A stretch of DNA of 64,000 bases from an uncultured Chitinophagaceae bacterium (GCA_936908745.1 CAKZFX010000011.1:62001-126000), one strand, 5' to 3'. Shown: positions 10,232 to 18,660, counted from the stretch's first letter. Program-made: numbers and translations. Notes: a model not told the origin generated them from the letters alone.

Positions 10232-11170
10232 TTAGTCCAACCTGTCCTTTTCACGGATGCCAAACTCCGTTAAACGACTACCACTGAAAAACCCCTCACT
10301 GGTATAAACAATCAACAGTTTTAATTTTCTGTTATCAATTGTTTTTACCAGCAGCCCTTCATTCTTGTTGCAGCTTATCACCGAACCGGCCGGCAACTCT
10401 TCACCCGTATATTCACCGGCATCTTCAGCTTCCGTCACGCCAAATACCCATTGCTTTATGGAAGTACCGGCGCCCTTATTCCAGGGATTGCAGGCATTGA
10501 CCAGTCGTACTATTTGAGCAGCTGTCATGGTTTGCCATTGAATGGTGAGTTCTTTGGCGGTTGGCATCTCATAATAAGCGGCATTGCTTTCATCCTGCGG
10601 GGTAGAAGGAACGATGCTTCCATAGCTCAATATTTTGAGCAGGTTGGCCGCAGGCTTCGCAGCCAAATAAGCCAGTTTGGACTGAAGCAACCCATACGTA
10701 TCACCTGTTTCAATGCGAACTTTTTCCTGCATGATGACTTCACCGGTGTCAATACCACTGTCCACTTTATGTACCGTGATCCCGGCTTCTTCATCATTAT
10801 TCAGCAGGTGCCAGAGGATGGGTTGCGGCCCGCGGCATTGCGGCAGCAATCCAAAATGAAAGTTGATAAACCCTTTGGCCGGTTTTTTCAAAACTTCGTC
10901 GGGAAGGGCAAAAGGAAATGTCATCATCAACCCGACATTGATCGCATAGGTATCAATTGCCTCCTGTAGTTTTTCAGCATAATCTTTTTTGGTAACAATG
11001 ATCACCGGCACCCCGGTGCCTTCCACCATGCCGCCAATCAGTTGCTGCATTTCTTTGTTTCGTTTGGTCACCACAAAAGCACCCACTTTACCAAAAAACA
11101 AAAACTCCCTGATAGCGGGAATAGCCACCGGGTTGTTGCAAAGGATCAGTGCTTTTACGTCAGTATTCAT
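10232..11170 (-). CDS. Formyltransferase-family protein (methionyl-tRNA formyltransferase-like fold)
   Basis: 312 residues from the ATG at 11170. A longer reading from 11284 would run back into the preceding gene, and the homologous N-terminus (TDVKALILCNNPVA) starts at 11170. The formyltransferase core is present: Asn103 and His105 in FINFHFGLLP, and Asp141 in DSGIDTGEV. This reproduces the N-H-D catalytic triad of 10-formyl-THF-dependent enzymes, including the 36-residue His-to-Asp spacing. A C-terminal beta domain resembling the FMT C-terminal domain follows. The N-terminal loop differs from Fmt, so the substrate is probably not initiator tRNA and could be an amino sugar or other amine. 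The gene begins 7 bp after the stop of the binding-fold protein, so the two are almost certainly co-transcribed. Confidence 0.8.
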   Translation of the reverse strand: MNTDVKALILCNNPVAIPAIREFLFFGKVGAFVVTKRNKEMQQLIGGMVEGTGVPVIIVTKKDYAEKLQEAIDTYAINVGLMMTFPFALPDEVLKKPAKGFINFHFGLLPQCRGPQPILWHLLNNDEEAGITVHKVDSGIDTGEVIMQEKVRIETGDTYGLLQSKLAYLAAKPAANLLKILSYGSIVPSTPQDESNAAYYEMPTAKELTIQWQTMTAAQIVRLVNACNPWNKGAGTSIKQWVFGVTEAEDAGEYTGEELPAGSVISCNKNEGLLVKTIDNRKLKLLIVYTSEGFFSGSRLTEFGIREKDRLD

Positions 11171-11177
11171 AACAGAA

Positions 11178-12335
11178 CTATATACAGAGATAAGTATTTC
11201 GCCAGCTGGAGCTTTCGCCTTTTGGCAATGTTTTAGCGGTAAATTTTTTCCATTCTTCATGGATGGTTTCAACGCCTGCCTCAATCGTCAATTCCATCGA
11301 TCCATTGTTTTCAAGTAACCATGAGGGGCCATACGTATGTTGTGTTGCGGCATCCAGTTTTAACCAGCCTCTCGGGCTTTGCAGTTCGGCGTCTTTCATC
11401 TTCGCGACGATTGCTGTGGCACCGGCTGCGCCTTCCTTTTGTTTCTCAAAGTAGAGTTGCAACAGCAAACCGGTTTCCCAACCCAGTAGTGCAAAAAGGT
11501 TGGGCTGCTTACCCATTGCTTTTGCACAGGTTTCTATAAACAACCGGTTATTTTCATTGTCAAGCGAGGATAACCATGGGCTATATCCTTTTGTGTTTTG
11601 TATGGATAGCGGTTCAGTAAAAAAATCTTTCAATGTTTCATCCAGCATCATTGGCGAAACATAGAGCTTCAAACCATGCTGCTGTTGCAAGGACCCGATT
11701 TCTTTATAAAATATAGCGGCCATATCTGCTGTAAAAAGACATAGCGCTGTTTTTATTGCTGGTTGTTCTGCTAAAAAAGAATTGACTGGCTCTAAGGTAA
11801 ATGCACTGTCCTTAAAATGCGTGATATGCGTGAAAAAAGGAACACCACCATTCTGCTGATGGCTGTCTAATAAAGAGTAGCATTGATGATAGCCTCCGTC
11901 ATAGTAAGAAACAATGTTTACCGCTTCTTTGCCTCCTTCGGCCATCGCCAGTTGGCCCGTCAATCTCGCATGCAGGCAAAAGTTCAGTGAATGGACAATA
12001 GTAGTTCTTGCCGGTTGCCAGCTTTCGGGAAGATTAGCGCCAAAGTTTACCATCAGCAACAGTTTATTGCTGGCCGCAAAAAGCGGTTGCAGCATTTCCT
12101 GTATTCTTGTATCAGCTATTACGATCGCGATGTCAACATCTTCCTGCAACAATAGTTTTTCTGCTTTTGCATAAATACCGGCTTCATCGGTTCCAAACCC
12201 GATATTATCTGTAAACAGTTTGAACTCTTCTTTTAATTGCAGTTGTTGCAAACAGGATTTCAATCCATTTAATATATCAAGCCCTAAGGAGGGATATAAA
12301 GTAGAACGTGGTAATAATATTCCGATGTTGATCAT
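11178..12335 (-). CDS. Periplasmic-binding-protein (type I, Leu/Ile/Val-binding) fold protein lacking a signal peptide
   Basis: 385 residues. The start MINIGILLPRSTLYPSLG and following segments (DVDIAIVIADTRIQEML, GYSPWLSSLDNENNRLF, LLGWETGLLLQLYF) match the two-lobed substrate-binding fold of branched-chain amino-acid ABC transporters. There is no signal peptide or lipobox: the first beta strand starts at residue 2. The protein should therefore be cytoplasmic, like the amide sensor AmiC rather than a transport component. No ABC permease or ATPase lies next to it. It is followed after 7 bp by the formyltransferase and preceded by a terminator separating it from the tail-collar genes. The ligand and role are unknown. 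Confidence 0.72.
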   Translation of the reverse strand: MINIGILLPRSTLYPSLGLDILNGLKSCLQQLQLKEEFKLFTDNIGFGTDEAGIYAKAEKLLLQEDVDIAIVIADTRIQEMLQPLFAASNKLLLMVNFGANLPESWQPARTTIVHSLNFCLHARLTGQLAMAEGGKEAVNIVSYYDGGYHQCYSLLDSHQQNGGVPFFTHITHFKDSAFTLEPVNSFLAEQPAIKTALCLFTADMAAIFYKEIGSLQQQHGLKLYVSPMMLDETLKDFFTEPLSIQNTKGYSPWLSSLDNENNRLFIETCAKAMGKQPNLFALLGWETGLLLQLYFEKQKEGAAGATAIVAKMKDAELQSPRGWLKLDAATQHTYGPSWLLENNGSMELTIEAGVETIHEEWKKFTAKTLPKGESSSWRNTYLCI

Positions 12336-12353
12336 TTCAGCGAAAGTAAACAG

Positions 12354-12387
12354 AAACCCCCTCCTGTTTTACAAAGAAGGGGGTTTC
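12354..12387 (-). terminator. Rho-independent terminator after the tail-collar genes
   Basis: AAACCCCCTCCT / AAGAAGGGGGTTT forms a strong hairpin with an ~9-nt loop between the stop of the second collar gene (12406) and the start of the binding-fold gene (12335). It may be leaky, because all four genes run in the same direction. Confidence 0.75.
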
Positions 12388-12405
12388 AATATAATTTAAA
12401 ACCGA

Positions 12406-12945
12406 TTAGTTTCTTGAAGGGAAAATACCTTCCGCACAAATGATATAATTCATGCCCAGGTAAGGTTGTGTGATATTGACGGGTTGATTACTGCCAGCAA
12501 TGCCTACGGCTAAAGTACTTACCGGGGCTGCCATATTCACCAGTTCGTTTGTATCACCACTATAAAAACTACCAGGTCCTAACCGACGGTTGCTGGCATC
12601 ACTGCCTAATGTGCCATCGGCAGCAGCTTGTATAGTGATACCACCCGTAATCTGGTGGTTGTGAAGTGGCAGGTTTATATTTAATAACGTCGTGGTGGGG
12701 GTGCCGGCCATTTGACCAAGGTCCATCGCTGGCAATCCTGGCCCTGTGCCTGTACCAACCGCAGTGCGGCCTCGAAAATCGGGAAGGCCAAATGTAGTTT
12801 GTCCATTACCGCCGAAGGTCGTACCCGTTAAAGCAAATAAAGCTGTCCATTGTGCAATAGATAATAATTGTCCCTGGCAAAAGAACCAGCCTCTTGGTGC
12901 AAAGTTGCCCGCAAACATCCGAACTTCTGCTAAATATCCTTCCAT
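12406..12945 (-). CDS. Phage tail collar-domain protein (microcystin-dependent-protein-like), copy 2
   Basis: 179 residues beginning MEGYLAEVRMFAGNFAPRGW. It has the tail-collar landmarks: FCQGQLLSI, GNGQTTFGLPDFRGR and a C-terminal QPYLGMNYIICAEGIFPSRN. There is no signal peptide. Collar-domain proteins are trimeric fibre tips in phages and contractile injection particles; Bacteroidota genomes also carry tandem stand-alone copies of unknown role. It is the same length as the neighbour upstream and about 65-70% identical by eye, from a tandem duplication with 36 bp between the genes. No other tail, baseplate or sheath gene is in the window. Confidence 0.88.
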   Translation of the reverse strand: MEGYLAEVRMFAGNFAPRGWFFCQGQLLSIAQWTALFALTGTTFGGNGQTTFGLPDFRGRTAVGTGTGPGLPAMDLGQMAGTPTTTLLNINLPLHNHQITGGITIQAAADGTLGSDASNRRLGPGSFYSGDTNELVNMAAPVSTLAVGIAGSNQPVNITQPYLGMNYIICAEGIFPSRN

Positions 12946-12981
12946 TGTAATTTTTTTAAAATGTTAGTAATAAATAACAGG

Positions 12982-13521
12982 TTAGTTCCTTGACGGGAAT
13001 ATTCCTTGCAGGCAAATGATATAATTCATACCCAGGTAAGGCTGCATAATACTGAATGGCTGGCTGCCACCATTGATGCCCACAGCTAATGTAGATACAG
13101 GTGCAGCCATGTTTACCAACTCACTGGTGGAATTGGTGTAAAAACTGCCCGGTCCTACCCTGCGGTTTGTAGCATCGCTACCTAATGTTCCATCCGCTGC
13201 AGCTTGTATAGTGATACCACCTGTCAGCGGGTGGTTGTGTGCAGGCATCTGGTTGATAGTAAGTGTTACAGTTGGAGCACCGGCCAACTCACCCAATATT
13301 ACGGATGGAAGACCAGGACCCTGGCCTGTGCCTACTGCCACACGACCACGAAAGTCAGGTAAGGCAAAAGTTGTTTGCCCGTTGCCACCGTAGGTGGTTC
13401 CTAATATAGAAAACAGTGCTGTGTTTTGTGCGATAGATAAAATCTGGTTGTTGCAAAAGGCCCATGAGCGGGGAGCAAAATTGCCGGCAAACATCCGGAT
13501 TTCGCCAATAGTTCCTTCCAT
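12982..13521 (-). CDS. Phage tail collar-domain protein (microcystin-dependent-protein-like), copy 1
   Basis: 179 residues, MEGTIGEIRMFAGNFAPRSW start, FCNNQILSI, GNGQTTFALPDFRGR, and C-terminal QPYLGMNYIICLQGIFPSRN. It is the first gene of the tandem collar pair, which diverges mostly in the middle (VILGELAGAPTVTLTINQM versus MDLGQMAGTPTTTLLNINL). The conserved PAHNHPLTGG segment contains an HNH-like metal-binding pattern often seen in phage fibre tips. No secretion signal is present. The product may assemble with its paralogue as homo- or hetero-trimers; that is inference. Confidence 0.88.
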   Translation of the reverse strand: MEGTIGEIRMFAGNFAPRSWAFCNNQILSIAQNTALFSILGTTYGGNGQTTFALPDFRGRVAVGTGQGPGLPSVILGELAGAPTVTLTINQMPAHNHPLTGGITIQAAADGTLGSDATNRRVGPGSFYTNSTSELVNMAAPVSTLAVGINGGSQPFSIMQPYLGMNYIICLQGIFPSRN

Positions 13522-13594
13522 TAGTTAAGGTATTAGTGATGGTTATAGGTTGATGATCTGGTTTAAAAATAGAAATTTATTCCGAACAAAAAAA

Positions 13595-14161
13595 TTAATC
13601 CCGCATCCACCTGATCATATGAGGGTATGGCAACACATTTAAAATAGCTGCATTTTTTTCATCTGCTGTCAATCCAATCCATTGCAGCATAGGCAATCCA
13701 AAATATTTTTTCTCGCTGAAATTTTCTTCAATATAACTGCCGCCACCGGCATAACCTTCATCATGAAAAACAAAAGAAGGATCAATAGCTAAGTGTTTAC
13801 ACGCAGCGTATGACCATGCAATAGCTATGATCTCTTCGGCCGCCCTGTCTTTGCGCTGTGCAATGCTGGCCGCATTCAGTGTTGCTCTTTCCGTAGCTGG
13901 CACCACGGCAATATGTCCTGCTTCATGCAGAATATCGCCGGGATATTTTAAAGCGTCCCTGTCAATGATAATAACACCGTTTTCAATAGACAGGCCGGGC
14001 AAAAAACATGTTTCTGTTATCTTTTTGTACTGCACATCAATCCCAATCTCTTTCAGAAAATCCACGCTCTTTTCAAAGTCATCTTTCATCAGCGCAAACA
14101 TTTTTGTTGTAAGATATTCCAGAATTTGTAATTTGTATCGGTTTATACCATGTAAACCCAA
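13595..14161 (-). CDS. Putative HExxH zinc-protease-like protein
   Basis: 188 residues from 14161 (an in-frame ATG at 14101 is an equally plausible start). The central DILHEAGHIAVV carries an HExxH motif. It is followed about 25 residues later by AAEEIIAIAWSYAACKHL, where a Glu could supply the third zinc ligand as in gluzincins of the ImmA/IrrE type. The C-terminal half (SYIEENFSEKKYFGLPMLQW) is not recognised. There is no signal peptide, so a cytoplasmic location is expected. The gene is divergent from the next gene (starts 22 bp apart) and lies 73 bp upstream of the collar pair in the same orientation, so co-transcription is possible. The substrate is unknown. Confidence 0.65.
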   Translation of the reverse strand: MGLHGINRYKLQILEYLTTKMFALMKDDFEKSVDFLKEIGIDVQYKKITETCFLPGLSIENGVIIIDRDALKYPGDILHEAGHIAVVPATERATLNAASIAQRKDRAAEEIIAIAWSYAACKHLAIDPSFVFHDEGYAGGGSYIEENFSEKKYFGLPMLQWIGLTADEKNAAILNVLPYPHMIRWMRD

Positions 14162-14183
14162 CCATTAACCAGAACCGACAACC

Positions 14184-14921
14184 ATGAACTCAAGAAGAAA
14201 GTTTATCCTTGGCAGCAGCGTTGCAACTACTGCCCTCCTGGCTTCCAAACCAATGTCTGCGATTGCCAATGTTGCTTCTCCTCTCAATAATTTATTAGAC
14301 CAGCAGCAACAGCTTGTTCTTCTTCACACAGCTACACTTTCTGAAAATAATCAACAGCATATCGCCGGTCATATTGCAGGCAGAAGAAAAAAAGCCTGGA
14401 ATACGATTGCCGTAAATGCCGGTAAAGAAACGGCTCCAACAACGGACAACACTTTTGACACTACCGCCGCTACACTGGCTGAAGAAAATAATTCATTGTT
14501 TGCACCCGGTTATAAACTGATCAGCAAAAACGGTATTAAAACCGCTGTAATCTCTGTAAAAACAGGCGATGCTGATATTGTAAACAGTGTAAATACATTA
14601 GCCGCTCATTTAAAAAATGAAAAAGGCTGCAGCATGGTGGTTTGTCTTTCGCAGTTAGGTTATAAAAACAACAGCGGGCTGGATGATATTACCCTCGCTG
14701 AAAAGTCAACTAATATTGATGTGATCATCGGCGGTCATGCAACCAACTTTGCTAAACGCCCGATGACGGCAAGAAATAAGAACAAAGCGGAAGTGATCCT
14801 TCATTCTGCTGCTGGCCGTAAATCACCGGTGGGTGAGATCCGGATCGGGTTTGACAACGCAGGTAATAAAAACGCTGTTGGTTTCACCGACCCGTTCATT
14901 GCCAGCACACGTACAGCCTAA
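14184..14921 (+). CDS. Degenerate 5'-nucleotidase/metallophosphatase-like secreted protein
   Basis: 245 residues. The N-terminus MNSRRKFILGSSVATTALLA resembles a Tat signal. The rest follows the scaffold of the Bacteroidota 5'-nucleotidase metallophosphatase domain but is short. LVLLHTATLS stands where the LHTNDxH metal site should be, no GNHD block is found, CLSQLGY stands where CLSHLGY is expected, and IGGHATN stands where GGHTHT is expected. Each recognisable metal-ligand position except one His is substituted or deleted. The protein therefore looks catalytically dead. It is followed by the hydroxylase gene after only 3 bp, so the two are probably co-transcribed. The assignment is by eye and would be settled by profile alignment. 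Confidence 0.68.
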   Translation: MNSRRKFILGSSVATTALLASKPMSAIANVASPLNNLLDQQQQLVLLHTATLSENNQQHIAGHIAGRRKKAWNTIAVNAGKETAPTTDNTFDTTAATLAEENNSLFAPGYKLISKNGIKTAVISVKTGDADIVNSVNTLAAHLKNEKGCSMVVCLSQLGYKNNSGLDDITLAEKSTNIDVIIGGHATNFAKRPMTARNKNKAEVILHSAAGRKSPVGEIRIGFDNAGNKNAVGFTDPFIASTRTA

Positions 14922-14924
14922 AAC

Positions 14925-15617
14925 ATGCTGATCCTTAAATATCTCCGGCTTCCTTTTTCTTTTGATGTAACAGCATTGCAGGAAGAAACGGAACAATTGG
15001 CCCGTGAGCATTGGCAATTGCATTATCAAACCAAACATTATAGCGGCGACTGGAGTGCGATTCCTTTGCGCAGCGTGGAAGGAGCCACAGATAATATTAT
15101 GGTAGCGCCGCAGGAAGATGCGGTTTACAAAGACACCATTTTACTGGATCAATGTCCTGCATTAAAAAATGTATTGCAGCAATTTCATTGTCCCTTATTA
15201 GCCGTTCGTTTATTGAAACTAAGCAGCGGTGCAGAAATCAAAGAACATCGTGATCGTGAACTGTATTATGAAAAAGGCGAAGTGCGCATTCATATTCCCA
15301 TCGTAACACATGAGGATGTTGAATTTTATTTAGACAAAGAAAGAGTGCAACCCAAGGAAGGTGAGTGCTGGTATATGAACTTCAACCTGCCGCATGCCAT
15401 CATCAACAACAGCCCTGTGGACCGCATTCATTTAGTAATAGATGCACAGGTAAATGATTGGGTAAAAGAACAGTTTGAGCAACCCGGTTTGTTTAAAAAA
15501 GAAATTGAGTATGCAGAGCATGATGACGAAACCAAGAAAGCCATCATTGCACAACTGCGCAGTATGAACACAGAGGTGGGCAATAAACTGGCCGACGAAA
15601 TGGAAGCAACTTTATAA
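14925..15617 (+). CDS. Aspartyl/asparaginyl beta-hydroxylase-like dioxygenase
   Basis: 230 residues. Fe(II)/2-oxoglutarate ligands are visible as the HxD pair in IKEHRDRELYYEKGEVRIHI and a distal His in LPHAIINNSPVDRIHLVIDA. The 2-oxoglutarate-binding Arg is in DRIHLV. Bacterial members hydroxylate Asp/Asn side chains in proteins, peptides or free amino acids; the substrate is not deducible. A C-terminal helical extension (about residues 185-230) is beyond the core domain. There is no signal peptide, so a cytoplasmic location is expected, unlike its Tat-signal-bearing neighbour upstream. Confidence 0.85.
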   Translation: MLILKYLRLPFSFDVTALQEETEQLAREHWQLHYQTKHYSGDWSAIPLRSVEGATDNIMVAPQEDAVYKDTILLDQCPALKNVLQQFHCPLLAVRLLKLSSGAEIKEHRDRELYYEKGEVRIHIPIVTHEDVEFYLDKERVQPKEGECWYMNFNLPHAIINNSPVDRIHLVIDAQVNDWVKEQFEQPGLFKKEIEYAEHDDETKKAIIAQLRSMNTEVGNKLADEMEATL

Positions 15618-15643
15618 AAAAAACCGGCAGAGCGCCGGTTTTA
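15616..15643. terminator. Bidirectional Rho-independent terminator
   Basis: AAACCGGC-AGAGC-GCCGGTTT (8-bp stem, 5-nt loop) is flanked by an A run on one side and TTTTACTATT on the other. It lies between the convergent stops of the hydroxylase gene (15617) and leuS (15647) and can serve both strands. Confidence 0.85.
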
Positions 15644-15646
15644 CTA

Positions 15647-18511
15647 TTATATCACGACGTTGACCATCTTGCCTTTGACAAAGATGAATTTCTTAACCGG
15701 TTTATCTTCCACCCATTTTTTCACCACTTCATTAGCCATTACTAATTTTTCCACTTCTTCCGGTGTGGCATCCAGCGCAATATTCATCGTTGTCCTTGTT
15801 TTGCCATTAATGGAAACAGGATATTCCTTGCTGCTTTCTGTTACATATTTTGCTTCAAAAGCCGGGTAATTTGCGTCGAGTATACTGCCGCTGTTGCCCA
15901 ATTGCTGCCACAGCTCTTCTGCGATATGCGGTGCATAAGGTGTCAGCAGGATCAGTAATTGCTCCAGCACTTCTTTTTTATAGCATTTCAAATCGGTGAG
16001 CTCATTCACAGCGATCATAAAACCACTGACGCCGGTATTGAAACTGAAACCTTCTGTAACATACTCAATCTGCTTGATGGCTTTGTGCAACACTTTCAAC
16101 TCTGCATCAGTAGCTTTTTCTTCTGTCCACACTTTTCCTTTCAGTTCGTCATAGAACAAACGCCATAATTTTTTCAGGAAACGGTGCACCCCTTCAATGC
16201 CTTTCGTGTCCCAGGGCTTGCTCATTTCCACCGGGCCAAGGAACATTTCGTACATACGGAAAGTGTCTGCGCCGTATTTATACACCAAATCATCCGGATT
16301 TACCGTGTTGAATTTGGATTTGGACATTTTTTCTACTTCTGTTCCGCAGATATATTTACCATCTTCTAAGATAAATTCCGCATTTGCATACTCACCGTTT
16401 CTCCATTGTTTGAAGGCTTCAATATCTAGCTCAACACCATCTACAATGTTCACATCAACATGAAGAGGAGCTACACTCACCCTGGAAATCAAAGATAAAT
16501 CAAGCTTTATATGCTTGTTAAATAGGCTATCTAGAAAAGATCGATTGTCAATTTCTGAATACTTATCATAAAAAGATTTAGAAATAAATAATGATGACGC
16601 TAGCTCATTATTATGCTTGAACCATTGTATTCTATACACAAACCTCGAACTTCCCTGTATCATTCCCTGGTTCACCAGCTTTCTGTATGGTTCGTCATGC
16701 CCGATATAACCGAGATCATACAACGCCTTTGTCCACATACGGCTATATAGCAAATGACCTACGGCATGTTCCGTACCACCGATATACAAATCCACCTGTC
16801 CCCAATAGTCGCTGGCTTTGCGGCTGCAAAATTCTGTATCGTTTTGCGGGTCCATATAGCGCAGGAAATACCAGGAGGAGCCTGCATAGCCGGGCATCGT
16901 ATTCGTTTCGAGATGGCGGTCCGTCCATGCTGCGATATTCGCCAGCGGGCCTTCCCCCTCTGGCCCCGGTTTGTAAGAATCCACATGCGGCAATTCCAAT
17001 GGCAGTTCTTTTTCATCCAACGGATAAGCAATGCCATCGATCCATTTGATAGGAAAAGGCTCACCCCAATAACGCTGACGGCTAAAAGCAGCGTCTCTTA
17101 TTTTATAATTCTTCTTGCGGATACCGATCCCTTTTTCTTCAATCGCTTTGATGGCTACTTCAATCGCCTCTTTCATCACAAGGCCATCCAGGAAGCCCGA
17201 GTTTTGCAACACCGCTTCTTTGGTCGGGTTGGCATCTTCACCGTTATAAGCATCGCCAATAATGTTGGTGACCGGTATATTGAAATGCTTTGCAAACTTG
17301 TGGTCCCTTTCATCGCCACAAGGCACGGCCATGATAGCGCCGGTGCCATAGCCCGCTAATACATACTCTGAAATCCAGATGGGAATTTCCCGACCGTCAA
17401 AAGGATTGATGGCATAGGCACCTGTAAACACACCGCTGATCTTTTTCTCCGCCATGCGTTCCCGTTCGCTACGGCTTTTTACATAATCAATATATTCATC
17501 CACCGCTTGCTTTTGTGCGGCTGTTGTAATTGTTTCAATCAACTCATGCTCCGGTGCGATCACCATAAAATCAACGCCAAAAATGGTGTCTGGCCTTGTT
17601 GTATAAACTCTCAATCGTGAGCCGTGAGTGGTGAGTGGCGTATTCACGACTGACGATTCACGACTTGCCACCTCAAAATCAATCTCTGCACCCGAAGACT
17701 TGCCAATCCAGTTGGTCTGCATTTCTTTCATGGCATCGCTGAAGTCCACATTGTCCAACCCTTCCAGTAAACGATCTGCATAATCCGTAATCCGCAAATA
17801 CCACTGACGCAGTCTTTTTCTGACCACGGGAAAACCACCTCTTTCACTTACGCCATTTACCACTTCATCATTGGCCAGCACCGTTCCCAATGCTTCACAC
17901 CAGTTTACCTCGCCATAACCGCAATAAGCCAGGCGGCGGTTCATCAACCAGTCATTTTTTTCTTTTTCACTGAACGCTTTCCATTCATCGGCTGTAAAAT
18001 GCTTGCAGCCTTTGGTCTCATATTTTTGAACCAGGTCTGTGATCGGTCTTGCCTTTTGCTGCGTATGGCAGAAATAGCTGTTGAACAATTGCAGGAAGAT
18101 CCATTGCGTCCATTTATAGTATGCAGGATCGCTGGTGCGTACCTCCCGGCTCCAGTCATAACTGAAACCGATATTGTCTAACTGCTTACGAAAATTGTTG
18201 ATGTTATTTTCTGTGGAAACAGCTGGGTGAATACCATGATCAATGGCATATTGCTCCGCGGGCAAACCAAACGCATCATAACCCATCGGGTGAAGCACAT
18301 TGAATCCTTTGAGCCTTTTGTAACGGCTGAAAATATCCGAAGCGATATAACCAAGCGGATGGCCTACGTGCAAACCGGCGCCACTTGGATAAGGAAACAT
18401 ATCCAGCACATAATATTTGGGTTTGGACGATTCATTGGACACTTTGTAAGCGCCTGTTTCATTCCATCGTTGCTGCCATTTCTTTTCTATCTCCCTGAAG
18501 TTATATTCCAT
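15647..18511 (-). CDS. leuS: Leucyl-tRNA synthetase
   Basis: 954 residues. The class I signatures are present: HVGH at residues 48-51 and KMSKS near residue 728 (EKMSKSKFN). The CP1 editing region begins after YTTRPDTIFG. The Bacteroidota-type insertion precedes KMSKS, and the anticodon-binding and C-terminal domains close the protein. The enzyme charges tRNA-Leu. Odd feature: residues ~282-300 (SRESSVVNTPLTTHGSRLRV), just before the CP1 TTRPDT motif, are encoded by an imperfect palindrome that resembles the interspersed repeats of this genome; the E. coli enzyme has only a short loop there. The reading frame is intact. Confidence 0.97.
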   Translation of the reverse strand: MEYNFREIEKKWQQRWNETGAYKVSNESSKPKYYVLDMFPYPSGAGLHVGHPLGYIASDIFSRYKRLKGFNVLHPMGYDAFGLPAEQYAIDHGIHPAVSTENNINNFRKQLDNIGFSYDWSREVRTSDPAYYKWTQWIFLQLFNSYFCHTQQKARPITDLVQKYETKGCKHFTADEWKAFSEKEKNDWLMNRRLAYCGYGEVNWCEALGTVLANDEVVNGVSERGGFPVVRKRLRQWYLRITDYADRLLEGLDNVDFSDAMKEMQTNWIGKSSGAEIDFEVASRESSVVNTPLTTHGSRLRVYTTRPDTIFGVDFMVIAPEHELIETITTAAQKQAVDEYIDYVKSRSERERMAEKKISGVFTGAYAINPFDGREIPIWISEYVLAGYGTGAIMAVPCGDERDHKFAKHFNIPVTNIIGDAYNGEDANPTKEAVLQNSGFLDGLVMKEAIEVAIKAIEEKGIGIRKKNYKIRDAAFSRQRYWGEPFPIKWIDGIAYPLDEKELPLELPHVDSYKPGPEGEGPLANIAAWTDRHLETNTMPGYAGSSWYFLRYMDPQNDTEFCSRKASDYWGQVDLYIGGTEHAVGHLLYSRMWTKALYDLGYIGHDEPYRKLVNQGMIQGSSRFVYRIQWFKHNNELASSLFISKSFYDKYSEIDNRSFLDSLFNKHIKLDLSLISRVSVAPLHVDVNIVDGVELDIEAFKQWRNGEYANAEFILEDGKYICGTEVEKMSKSKFNTVNPDDLVYKYGADTFRMYEMFLGPVEMSKPWDTKGIEGVHRFLKKLWRLFYDELKGKVWTEEKATDAELKVLHKAIKQIEYVTEGFSFNTGVSGFMIAVNELTDLKCYKKEVLEQLLILLTPYAPHIAEELWQQLGNSGSILDANYPAFEAKYVTESSKEYPVSINGKTRTTMNIALDATPEEVEKLVMANEVVKKWVEDKPVKKFIFVKGKMVNVVI
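17613..17668. repeat. Imperfect palindromic repeat inserted in frame in leuS
   Basis: The plus strand holds TCGTGAGCCGTGAGTGGTGA followed by GTGGCGTATTCACGACTGAC and GATTCACGACTTGCC. The left arm has repeated GTGAGT/GTGAGC steps, and the right arm has the complementary TCACGAC steps. The arms pair imperfectly over roughly 24 bp. The direct-step composition resembles the element at 19676-19776. Confidence 0.72.
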
Positions 18512-18660
18512 TGCTCGTGTATCGTTTATTATGTTCGTTTATTTCTCTGGTGAAAGGGGCATTTGTTTTGCTGGTTACTGAGCAGCCTGTTAATAAAATA
18601 ATTCTTTAACAATATCTTTAACAGGTGCGGCAATATCGCCCTTTGGCAATCGTTTAAAAT

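Noticed and set aside
12406..13521. A prophage remnant
   Set aside because: Only collar-domain genes are present; no integrase, terminase, capsid, tail sheath or lysis genes are in the window, and flanks are ordinary chromosome.
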